This document shows, piece after piece, positions 52,268 through 60,601 of a stretch of DNA of 64,000 nt; the first letter of the stretch is position 1; the number at the start of each line of letters is the position of its first letter. The stretch covers positions 80,371-144,370 of the forward strand of contig JASHNW010000043.1 in assembly GCA_030041435.1 (NCBI GenBank), written 5' to 3'. This DNA comes from Acidobacteriaceae bacterium. Its GTDB lineage: Bacteria; Acidobacteriota; Terriglobia; Terriglobales; Acidobacteriaceae. Under the pieces are notes generated by a model that saw nothing but the letters and a program-made list of their open reading frames with translations, ran no database searches and had not been told where the DNA came from. The position numbers and the translations under genes are program-made.

Positions 52268-52312
52268 CTGATAGCTGACCGCTCCCAGCTCCCAGCTCCC
52301 AGCCATCCGCTA
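52264..52312. repeat. Heptamer array 17 (7 units)
   Basis: ATAGCTG twice, ACCGCTC, CCAGCTC twice, CCAGCCA, TCCGCTA. It starts on the lnt stop codon and ends in the TACAAT before prfB, filling the whole gap. Confidence 0.85.
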
Positions 52313-52316
52313 CAAT
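52311..52316 (+). promoter_or_regulatory. TACAAT -10-like element six bases before prfB
   Basis: No ribosome-binding site is visible before the prfB ATG (52323), so a leaderless prfB transcript is possible. Confidence 0.4.
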
Positions 52317-52322
52317 CGAAGC

Positions 52323-53469
52323 ATGCTGTCCGACCTCGAATTCCTCTACGCTCCCGTCCGCGAAAGAGTCCGCGGCTTACGGGAGTATCTTTGACGCCGC
52401 CCGCCTCCGCTCTGAACTAGCCGCCCTCGAAACCCGCCTCGCCGACCCCTCCCTCTGGTCCAACCCCGCCCTCTCGCAGCCCCTCATGCGCGAAAAGAAA
52501 AGGGTCGACGCCCAGTTGGCCGACGACGCCGAGCTGGCTCGCCGTACCGGCGACATCGATGCCTGGTTCGAACTGGCCCGCGAAGGCGAAGCCATCCCCA
52601 CCGAGCCCGACTCCGACCTCGCCCGCGAAATCCGCGCCCTCGCCGAAGTAGCCGAGCAGATGGAATCCCGCACCATGCTCTCCGGCGAAACCGACCCCCT
52701 CAATGCCATCGTCACCGTCCACCCCGGCGCCGGCGGCACCGAGAGCCAGGACTGGGCCGAGATGCTCCTCCGCATGTACCTCCGCTGGGCCGAGCAGCAG
52801 GGCTTCAAAACCGAAATGAACGACTACCAGGACGGTGAAGAAGCCGGCATCAAGTCCGCCACCTTCACCATCACCGGCGAGTACGCCTTCGGCCTGCTCT
52901 CCGGCGAAACCGGCGTCCACCGCCTGGTCCGCATCTCGCCCTTCGACCAGGCCAAGCGCCGCCACACCTCCTTCGCCTCGGTCTACGTATCGCCGGAAAT
53001 CGACGACTCCATTGAGATCGACATCAAGCCCGACCAGATCCGCACCGACACCTACCGCTCCGGCGGCAAGGGCGGCCAGCACGTCAACACCACCGACTCG
53101 GCCGTCCGCATCACCCACATCCCCACCGGCATCGTCGTGCAGTGCCAGAACGAGCGCTCCCAGCACAAGAACCGCGAGAAGGCGATGAAGATGCTGCGCT
53201 CCCGCCTCTACGAATACGAGTTAGAGAAGAAGCACGCGGCCACGCGCAAGATTGAAGACTCGAAGTTAGACATCAACTTCGGCTCCCAGATCCGCAGCTA
53301 CGTCCTCCAGCCCTACCGCATAGCCAAAGACCACCGCACCAAAGTGGAAGTAGGCGACGTGGACAAGGTGTTAGACGGCTACTTAGACCCCTTCATCCGC
53401 GGCTATCTCCTGATGAAACGCCAGGGCAGCGTGCCGGTCACCGCCGGCCCCGACGACGACCTCGACTAA
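52323..53469 (+). CDS. prfB: Peptide chain release factor 2, made by programmed +1 frameshift
   Basis: The first frame reads MLSDLEFLYAPVRERVRGLR-EYL and stops at an in-frame TGA (52392-52394). The site is CTT TGA C with GGGAG upstream, the classical autoregulatory RF2 slippery site. The +1 frame continues DAARLRSELAALETRLAD to 53469 (about 381 aa in total). Seen: the SPF anticodon-like tripeptide in VRISPFDQAKRRHTSF and the catalytic GGQ in GGKGGQHVNTTDSAVRITH. RF2 reads UAA and UGA; low RF2 lets ribosomes shift. Confidence in the frameshift is high. Confidence 0.96.
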
Positions 53470-53783
53470 CGCGAAGCCCGAACCACCACCGCTGTCATCC
53501 TGAGGAGCGGAGCGACGAAGGATCCGCGGTCGCTGCCGGTTTCGCCATCCTGAAAACCGCACAGGCCGGTGGCCCATTCAAGCCCTCTTTTGGCTTGAGT
53601 GGGCAATCGCAGAGCAATTACCGCGGCCGCCCTGCAATCTACATCCCCAACAGGCGCCCTGCTCCGCAGGGGCAACAATAGAAGCCCCAACCCGTCCCGA
53701 GCGAAGCCGAGGGAGCCTTCAGCCCATGGAACAAACCTGCTGCGCCCCGCATCAGTCTGCGGCCCGCCTGCGCGAACGCCGTC
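53470..53783. other. 314-bp intergenic region with dispersed repeats
   Basis: It holds a dispersed repeat (53492-53535) and GGTGGCCCATTCAAGCCC...GCTTGAGTGGG, echoed near 55658-55695. No gene is seen. This is the border between GC-rich core genes and the AT-richer accessory end. Confidence 0.6.
53492..53535. repeat. Dispersed TGTCATCCTGAGGAGC...AAGGATCCGCGG repeat
   Basis: Best-preserved copy of the family also at 29072-29117 and 36044-36086. Confidence 0.85.
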
Positions 53784-55343
53784 TTACCACTGCACGCCGG
53801 GATACAGACTCGGCAGACGATAGGCACGATAGGCATAATTGTTGCTCACTTGCAGGTTCCATATCGTCTGAGGGTCAGGTTGGTCGGTAACCTCAAAAAC
53901 CTGTGAGCTCTCCGGCGTCTCGCCGCACAGATCGTACTCAATGTCGCCGTCATCCAGCATCAGTGCGTTGCCCCCGAAAAAGTTATAAAGATTTGCTGGA
54001 AGCACTTGATGAAACTCGAGAGTCGCGGTCATGGTTTCCTCGTTAATCAGGTAAACCGGAACCGTGCTGTAGCAGGCGGGCGTGCCGCTCGTGCCGCATG
54101 TTTGCGCAACGGTGGTGCTCCCCCCGGGGTACATCCGGTCGTTCCCATTGTCCATAACGGCCAGGCCGAATACCCCGGACGTATTCGGTGTAGTAAAAGC
54201 GATGCCGTGCTGCGCATAACTCCAGTCTGTCGGATCGGTGCCCCCCACCAATGTGAAATCCCCGCCTTCTCCCAAATGCCATAGGACGTTACCGGTGCCA
54301 AGACCGTTATCGTAATCGATCTTGAGAATCCAGTTCTGGTGCCGAAGCGATAACAGCAGATTGCCGTCGTCCGGCGAATAAATCAGCGCACTTGCGTGGG
54401 TCCAGTCGGGAAAATTCCAGGGATGCCGATTCACATCCAGATGGTCGAACGAATTCCACACCCAGACGGGCTGCAGGTCCTCGTTCAGGTCGACGATAAC
54501 ATCGCCTAATACCTCGGTAGGTGCAGTCTGTCCGGTCAGCACAACATCTTGCAGCGTTGTCGCCAGAACCAGCCAGTGGCCGTTCGGCAGCACCGTAATG
54601 TCATGGGAGAAGGTCAGCAGCGTCAGGTTATAGCCCGCCCCTGCCAGCTCCTGGTTCAGCTGCGCCATCGTGATCTGCTTGATCGCGTTTCCCGCAAGGT
54701 CGAACTCGCGCACCAGATCCGGCGCTCCCGCAGGCAGAGTGCCATTCAACGGCGTGGAGGAAGTAACTGCGGCAAGCGCAATAAAGTCGCCGTTCGGCAG
54801 CAGCTTTGGAGCCAGCCACAGCGCCCCATCCAAAGTTAGATTCTGGTTATAGGCCCAGATAACATTTCCAGATAAGTCCACCGCGACGATTGGATACTGG
54901 CTGTAAAGCGCATTCACTATTTCAATCCCCGGCTGCGGCATTTCTCCGGGAGATGTAGTCGCCGTCATGACCGGAAGCGAAGCTGCAGGATAGCTGCCCG
55001 TCTTGAATGTGTGATCGATGTCCCTGGCGGTTGCTCCATCTGCATATTGGACGATCGCCTGCATGTGGTACAGCGTATTCGCCTGCATTCCGGCCACGTA
55101 GAAGCTGACCGGGCCCCCTCCTGGCGGCGTTTGCTGCTCCGCAGTCGTGAAGCCGTAGCTGGTCGTCTTGCCGAACGCAACGGTCACTGTTCCAGGCTGT
55201 GTGGGGGTGATCCGATAGAGCGCTACCTGCGGATTTGCGGTGGCCGAAACTGTCGAGCCGAACCCATAGAACGTGGCATTCCCCCCGCACCCCAGGCACA
55301 GTGCCACCCCCGGCAGCGCCGCCCCGAAGAGATACAGCGCCAT
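53784..55343 (-). CDS. Arylsulfotransferase (ASST)-family exported protein
   Basis: A 519-aa protein. The N-terminus (MALYLFGAALPGVALCLGCGG) is a probable lipoprotein signal. An N-terminal domain of about 100 residues precedes a beta-propeller-like ASST region with PIVAVDLSGNVIWAYNQ, FSHDITVLPNGHWLVLATT, WVWNSFDHLDVNRHPWNFPDWTHASALIY and SYAQHGIAFTTPNTSGVFGLAVMDNGNDR; the conserved His residues fit arylsulfate sulfotransferases. The start is uncertain, since the frame is open to 55748 without a good site. An AT-rich promoter-like stretch lies near 55610. Confidence 0.78.
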   Translation of the reverse strand: MALYLFGAALPGVALCLGCGGNATFYGFGSTVSATANPQVALYRITPTQPGTVTVAFGKTTSYGFTTAEQQTPPGGGPVSFYVAGMQANTLYHMQAIVQYADGATARDIDHTFKTGSYPAASLPVMTATTSPGEMPQPGIEIVNALYSQYPIVAVDLSGNVIWAYNQNLTLDGALWLAPKLLPNGDFIALAAVTSSTPLNGTLPAGAPDLVREFDLAGNAIKQITMAQLNQELAGAGYNLTLLTFSHDITVLPNGHWLVLATTLQDVVLTGQTAPTEVLGDVIVDLNEDLQPVWVWNSFDHLDVNRHPWNFPDWTHASALIYSPDDGNLLLSLRHQNWILKIDYDNGLGTGNVLWHLGEGGDFTLVGGTDPTDWSYAQHGIAFTTPNTSGVFGLAVMDNGNDRMYPGGSTTVAQTCGTSGTPACYSTVPVYLINEETMTATLEFHQVLPANLYNFFGGNALMLDDGDIEYDLCGETPESSQVFEVTDQPDPQTIWNLQVSNNYAYRAYRLPSLYPGVQW

Positions 55344-55921
55344 CCCTCGACCGCGCCGTGGTCGGTTCTCAGGCCGCAGTTTCGGCGAAACCGCGCACAC
55401 GGCCCGATCGGAAACCAAATCGTCAACGGTGTCCTCAAGACCGGCGGCCGCAGCCGCAGCCTCCGTCCGTTGCATCCGCACCATCGCGATTGGAGAGCGC
55501 AGAGGGGTGAGCGAACCCCAGGGAACGCGTGGTAATGAAACCAATGGCTGCCTGACCTCCGAAAGTGAACGTCCAGACGAGGATTGCCTGTTGAAAGTTG
55601 ACGCGATTTCCGCTTTATTATCATAGATTGAGTTATTTTCTGGATCCCTGGTCGGAGCCGGGCGGCCCACGCAGGCCCTCGGCTTGAGTGGGGAATTTTG
55701 CGTGCGCCGCGCTCTCCCCTGCCGGCATCGTCCCGGAACTCCGCACAATCCACCCCAACAGCGGCCCTGCGCAGCAATGCCAGGCCTGATCCTGCCATAG
55801 GCAGGTCGGAAAGCAGCCTAACCTTCAGGCCGGAAAAAAAGTCCGGCCCGAAGGGCGCTTCCTTGCTGCCGCAGGCTCCGGCATCCCCAACCCTCCAATC
55901 TCGGCTTGGAGCTCTTTTGTA
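55344..55921. other. 578-bp AT-richer intergenic region
   Basis: No intact gene is seen. It includes the probable promoter of the arylsulfotransferase gene (TATGAT-like near 55615), a degenerate repeat shared with 53550-53600, a second GC-hairpin stretch (GGCCGGAAAAAAAGTCCGGCC near 55830) and the TTTTGTATCAGGGCAC repeat at 55916. Confidence 0.5.
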
Positions 55922-56069
55922 TCAGGGCACGACTTCAACCTTCCTGATCGTCATCTGATCCGCGTCGAACGGGCGCAGCAGGTCCACCGGCAACTGCCCC
56001 GACTCCGCCGGAGCCATCCATCGCTCGTCGTCCTTCGGCAGGCCAATCTCCTGATGTAGGATCGCACTC
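55922..56069 (-). pseudogene. Remnant of a SRAP (YedK/HMCES-like) gene C-terminus
   Basis: On the minus strand a short frame reads LHQEIGLPKDDERWMAPAES, then GQLPVDLLRPFDADQMTIRK, then VEVVP and stop. The LP-x-D-x-RW and LLRPF-A-x-M pattern is that of the C-terminal region of SOS-response-associated peptidases, which crosslink to abasic sites. The N-terminal catalytic Cys domain is missing, and the usual end (a VN-x-N segment) is cut; the stop lies in an intergenic repeat. It appears truncated at both ends, next to the large surface gene. Confidence 0.5.
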
Positions 56070-59000
56070 TCATTGCTCGAAGATCAGGATGGCGGGTTGT
56101 GTATCCGAGGAGTCGACACTTAATCCGACCAGCGCAGAATCATTAATGACCCACAAGGCAATGGTTGACTTAGCCGGTGATGTAAGCTGCAGGGACCCTC
56201 GCCCATCATTGAGAGAGGTAAAGATGCTGTATGCACCGGTCACCGTCTGGTCCAAGAGGAGACTCGATTCCTGGGCAATATCCTCCGTGCCTGCGACGCC
56301 TCCCTGTCCGTTCACATTGGTGCCGTCGAAATCGACGACTCCCGATTGGACGGGCGTTGCATCAGAAAAGATCTCTTCCGATCCGAACAGGTAATCTCCC
56401 AACGCATCCGAATTGATGAACGGCGAAGCCGTTGACTGAGGCTTCAGCTCTCCATCCGCGACGAAACTGGTGGAAGCGTCGAGGAGGAAAGCTCGATTGG
56501 GAGAGATGGCGTAAAAATCCCATGCGGAGCTGGTTCCGTTGTTGTTATCGAGGTTCAGCGTACCACGCCCATTGATCTGCACATCATAGGCTCCAGTAAG
56601 CGTCGCGCCGGTTGTGATGTTCCCACCGGTGTTCTGATCGAACGTGACTGTGACCCCTGAATTGCCGTCGAACACAAGCTGGCCGGCGGTGCCCTGCGTA
56701 ACGCTGCCATCGTTGCCATTGAGGGTGAATACGGATGGACCCTGGAAGGACTCGTTTGTAAAGGATTCGCCTGTCTGCAGTTCCACCGGCCCGCTGATCA
56801 GAGGATTTTGGTCACTCAGGGGATCGATCGAGATCATGAAGTACTCACTCGAAGAGACAACATAAACTGCAAATCGGAAGGAGCCTCCATCAAAGCCTGG
56901 AATGCTGAGGTCGACCGTCCCGCGCCCGGTGCTCTGTACTCGGTAGTCGCCATCGAACGGAGCAAAGGTTGGGGATACGACTCCGCCGTCGTTGACATCA
57001 AGGCTTCCTATAGAGACAATCCCCGCCTTGCAATAGATTTGTCCCACCGCACCAAGGCGGTGCCCCACAGAATCGCCGCCCGTCAGCTTCATGACATAGG
57101 TTCCCGAGAGTTCGGCGGTGGTAAACGCACTTGGATCCTGCTGCTCGAAAATGCCCGAACCATAAATTCCGGACTGGTCGAACTCGATGAAATGTCCTCC
57201 GGTCCCCAGCGCATCCAGTGCAAACCGGAACGTATGCGATCCAAGTGCACCGGAGAACGTCATCACGCCGCGGCCATCCCCGCCCACTTGATAGGTTCCG
57301 GTGAATGGAATGTCGGTCGAGGGCGCGCTCGAATTATTCGCGTCCTCCAGGCCTGAGGTCAGGTTGCCATTGCCGTCCGCGATAAACGTTCCACCGGCCT
57401 GGTACACGCCGTTGCTGTCGATGCCCTTGAACAGGAAGGCATATTGGCCAACCAACTTCGCATTGTTGGAGGCAACGAGGATGACGGTGGCAGAGGCCAC
57501 TTGCGATGGGTCGGCCTGAGCCGCGGCCGTAATGGTGACCGTCGCCGGACTCGGCAGACTTGCCGGAGCTGTATACAGACCACCGGAGGTGATCGTCCCG
57601 CATGTGGCTCCGGAGCAGCCAGGTCCGCTGGTGCTCCACGAAACAGCTGCATTGCGCATTCCCGCGACGGCGGCCCGGAACTGCTCGGATCCGTCGATTG
57701 CGACATAGCTGTTCGCCGGCGTCACTCTTATTGCGAGCGGCAAAATGATGGTCACGACCGCTGACCCCGACTGCGCGTTATTTGCTTCTGAAGTGGCTGT
57801 TATCTTTATCTGCGCCGGAGTAGGCACCACAGTGGGCGCAGTGAATAGGCCACTCGGTGTAATTGACCCGCATGCGCTTCCCGAGCAACCCGCGCCGCTT
57901 AGGCTCCAGGTAACGGCTGTGTTGGACGTACCCAGGACAGTCGCTGTGAATTGTTGCTGGGTTCCCGTAGCGACCTCGGCGGGGTTGGGCGAAATACTCA
58001 CAGAAATTGCCGGCAGAATCGTCACTTGAGCGGCACTTGACTTGGTCGAATCAGCGACGGAGGTAACCGTCACCGTCACCTGTGCAGGGCTGGGCACAGC
58101 CGCGGGCGCAGTGTACAAGCCGCTCGACGAGACGGTGCCGCAGGCAGATCCCGAACATCCGGCGCCGGCCACACTCCACGTTACGGCCGTGTTCGTCGTT
58201 CCTGTCACGGTCGCGGTGAACTGCTGCGTATTCCCGACCACGATCTGCGCCGTCGTTGGCGAAATATGAATGGCCACCAAAGGCAAAATCGTTACGGACG
58301 CGGACGCCGACTCGGTGCTGTCGGCGTTCGAAGTCGCAGTTACGGTCACCTCCGCCGGGCTGGGCACTGCGGCCGGTGCAGTAAAGAGACCACTCGATGA
58401 GATCGTGCCGCAAGTCGCCCCCGAGCAGCCAGCCCCGCTCAGGCTCCATGTGACAGCGGTATCCGTGGTACCAGTCACGGTCGCGGTGAACTGCTGGGTC
58501 GCCCCGACGAGTACCTGCGCAGCACCAGGCGATATGCTGATCCTCACGAGCGGCACGACGGTTACAGTAGCGGTCGCCGATTTCGTCGGATCCGCAACGG
58601 AGGTTGCCGTGACGGTCACCTGCGGCGGGCTTGGAACCGCCGTGGGCGCGGTATACAAACCGCTCGACGAGATCGTGCCGCAGGCGCTTCCGGAGCAGCC
58701 ACTACCGCTGAGGGTCCAGGTCACACTCATGTTGGAGGTGCCGCTCACCGTCGCGGTGAATTGTTGCGTCATCCCGGTCACGACCTGCGCTGTCCCAGGT
58801 GAAACACTCACAACGATCGCATGCAGAATGGTTACCACGGCACTAGCCGACTTGGTCGGATCGGCAACGGAAGTTGCAGTTACACTTACCTGCGCCGGGC
58901 TCGGCACCATTGCGGGAGCGGTGTAGAGTCCACTCGACGAAATTGTTCCGCAAGTGGCCCCGGAGCAACCCGTTCCGTTGAGAGTCCAGGTAACGGCGAT

Positions 59001-60245
59001 ATTCGAGGCACCGGTGACGGTGGCGGAAAACTGCTGCGTGTTTCCGGTAACAACCTCCGCCGAGGTTGGCGAAATGGTCACGGCCACGACTGGGAGGATC
59101 GTCACGATGGCCGATGCCGACTTGCTCGAATCGGCGACCGAAGTTGCAGTCACCGTGACCTGCGCAGGACTCGGTACCGTGCCGGGCGCGGTATAGAGCC
59201 CGCTGGATGAGACTGTGCCGCAGCCGCTTCCGGAACAGCCGCTGCCCGTTACGCTCCAGGTTACCGCTGTGTTCGACGTATTGATCACAGTCGCCGTGAA
59301 CTGCTGCGTCTTCCCGACATCTACATCTGCTGTCGTTGGAGAAATACTCACATTCACCGGTGGCAGAATCGTCACCGTGGCCGACGCCGACTTGGTTGAA
59401 TCGGCGATCGACGTTGCGGTTACTGTGACCTGCGCAGGACTCGGTACTGTGCCGGGCGCGGTATAGAGCCCGCTGGACGAGACTGTGCCGCAGGTGCTTC
59501 CGGAACAGCCGCTGCCCGTTACGCTCCAGGTTACGGTGGTATTCGAGGTGTTCACCACCGTCGCCGTGAACTGCTGTGTCTTCCCGACGACCACACTGGC
59601 CGTCTGAGGCGAAATGCTCACTGCAACGGGTGGCAGAATCGTTACCGTAGCCGTGCTTGATTTCAGCGGATTCGCCACCGAAGTCGCGGTCACGGTCACC
59701 GTCGCCGGCGTCGGAACGGTACCGGGTGCGGTATACACGCCGCTGTCAGAGATCACTCCGCACGCAGCCCCGGAGCAGCCGCTGCCGGCTACGCTCCAGG
59801 TTACATCGGTATCGCTGGCGCCGGTGACTACCGCGATGAACCCTTGCTGTTGGCCGACGACGACGCCCACGCTCGCGGGCGAAACGGAAACTGTTGCGTT
59901 CAGAGCTGTTCCAACATAGACATTGGCGCTCGCTGACTTAGTGAGGTCTGCAAGAGACGTGGCGGTTACCGTCGCAATCGGCGGAGTTAGCGGTGTTGTC
60001 GGCGCCAGGTACACGCCTTGTCCAGTAATCTGGCCACAGGCGATCCCGCTGCATCCGGGGCCCGAAAGACTCCAGATCACGACATTATTGCTGGTCCCGG
60101 TGACGGTTGCAACGAACTGCAATTGATCGCCGGGTTGCACTTCACCTGGATTTGGCGACAGAGACACTGAAACCTGAGCAAAGGCAGCCAGATGTGAACA
60201 CACAAATAGAAACAATAAACAAGCGATCCTCGGCAAACGGTTCAT
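56070..60245 (-). CDS. Large exported Ig-like repeat protein, 10 repeats
   Basis: A 1391-aa protein. The start ATG 60245 has GGAGAGAAG upstream and begins a signal peptide (IACLLFLFVCSHLAAFAQ). Ten tandem Ig-like (BIG2-type) units of about 90 aa follow, each with VSISPxxAxVxxGxTQQF and GSGCSGSxCGT; the two Cys may form a disulfide. About 450 C-terminal residues hold three or four related beta units (LVGQYAFLFKGIDSNG, LSGTYVMKLTGGDS, DGRG). The architecture fits an adhesin or surface fibre. The 270-bp DNA repeats are similar enough for recombination to change copy number. Confidence 0.88.
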   Translation of the reverse strand: MNRLPRIACLLFLFVCSHLAAFAQVSVSLSPNPGEVQPGDQLQFVATVTGTSNNVVIWSLSGPGCSGIACGQITGQGVYLAPTTPLTPPIATVTATSLADLTKSASANVYVGTALNATVSVSPASVGVVVGQQQGFIAVVTGASDTDVTWSVAGSGCSGAACGVISDSGVYTAPGTVPTPATVTVTATSVANPLKSSTATVTILPPVAVSISPQTASVVVGKTQQFTATVVNTSNTTVTWSVTGSGCSGSTCGTVSSSGLYTAPGTVPSPAQVTVTATSIADSTKSASATVTILPPVNVSISPTTADVDVGKTQQFTATVINTSNTAVTWSVTGSGCSGSGCGTVSSSGLYTAPGTVPSPAQVTVTATSVADSSKSASAIVTILPVVAVTISPTSAEVVTGNTQQFSATVTGASNIAVTWTLNGTGCSGATCGTISSSGLYTAPAMVPSPAQVSVTATSVADPTKSASAVVTILHAIVVSVSPGTAQVVTGMTQQFTATVSGTSNMSVTWTLSGSGCSGSACGTISSSGLYTAPTAVPSPPQVTVTATSVADPTKSATATVTVVPLVRISISPGAAQVLVGATQQFTATVTGTTDTAVTWSLSGAGCSGATCGTISSSGLFTAPAAVPSPAEVTVTATSNADSTESASASVTILPLVAIHISPTTAQIVVGNTQQFTATVTGTTNTAVTWSVAGAGCSGSACGTVSSSGLYTAPAAVPSPAQVTVTVTSVADSTKSSAAQVTILPAISVSISPNPAEVATGTQQQFTATVLGTSNTAVTWSLSGAGCSGSACGSITPSGLFTAPTVVPTPAQIKITATSEANNAQSGSAVVTIILPLAIRVTPANSYVAIDGSEQFRAAVAGMRNAAVSWSTSGPGCSGATCGTITSGGLYTAPASLPSPATVTITAAAQADPSQVASATVILVASNNAKLVGQYAFLFKGIDSNGVYQAGGTFIADGNGNLTSGLEDANNSSAPSTDIPFTGTYQVGGDGRGVMTFSGALGSHTFRFALDALGTGGHFIEFDQSGIYGSGIFEQQDPSAFTTAELSGTYVMKLTGGDSVGHRLGAVGQIYCKAGIVSIGSLDVNDGGVVSPTFAPFDGDYRVQSTGRGTVDLSIPGFDGGSFRFAVYVVSSSEYFMISIDPLSDQNPLISGPVELQTGESFTNESFQGPSVFTLNGNDGSVTQGTAGQLVFDGNSGVTVTFDQNTGGNITTGATLTGAYDVQINGRGTLNLDNNNGTSSAWDFYAISPNRAFLLDASTSFVADGELKPQSTASPFINSDALGDYLFGSEEIFSDATPVQSGVVDFDGTNVNGQGGVAGTEDIAQESSLLLDQTVTGAYSIFTSLNDGRGSLQLTSPAKSTIALWVINDSALVGLSVDSSDTQPAILIFEQ

Positions 60246-60601
60246 CTTCTCTCCGCCTCCAGCACACCGCTGCACTTGTCCCGCGCCTATCGGGACAATC
60301 GGGACAATCGGAGCGCGATGCCTCTCGTTTTGGCGAAGTCATTTCACCATGGCAAAGAAGCAGCCGCAATTGTGCAATTGGGTTAGTCCTTTTCGGACAA
60401 GATGCGGATTGGAAGACTCGGGAAAAGGGATCCGCAGCGGCCGGCGATTCTCGGGGATTTTCTGGATTGCCGCCGTGTCGCGGCCGCCAAATGGATGAGC
60501 ACGGTCGTCTGGAATCGTCCTCACAAAGGTGCCGATTTCCCTTGTGCGCACCATGCCTGGTCAGGGGTTATACGCCGGCATTCTGTTTCGTTCCGTTGCT
60601 T
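60246..60601. other. 356-bp intergenic region between the two Ig-like genes
   Basis: It carries the start signals of the large Ig-like gene and an operator-like inverted repeat (60277-60306). Short open frames here do not look coding. Confidence 0.55.
60277..60306. promoter_or_regulatory. Operator-like TGTCCCG / CGGGACA inverted repeat
   Basis: A perfect 7-bp inverted repeat with a 7-bp spacer (60277-60297), followed by a second CGGGACA at 60300-60306, about 30 bp upstream of the large Ig-like gene. Confidence 0.5.
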
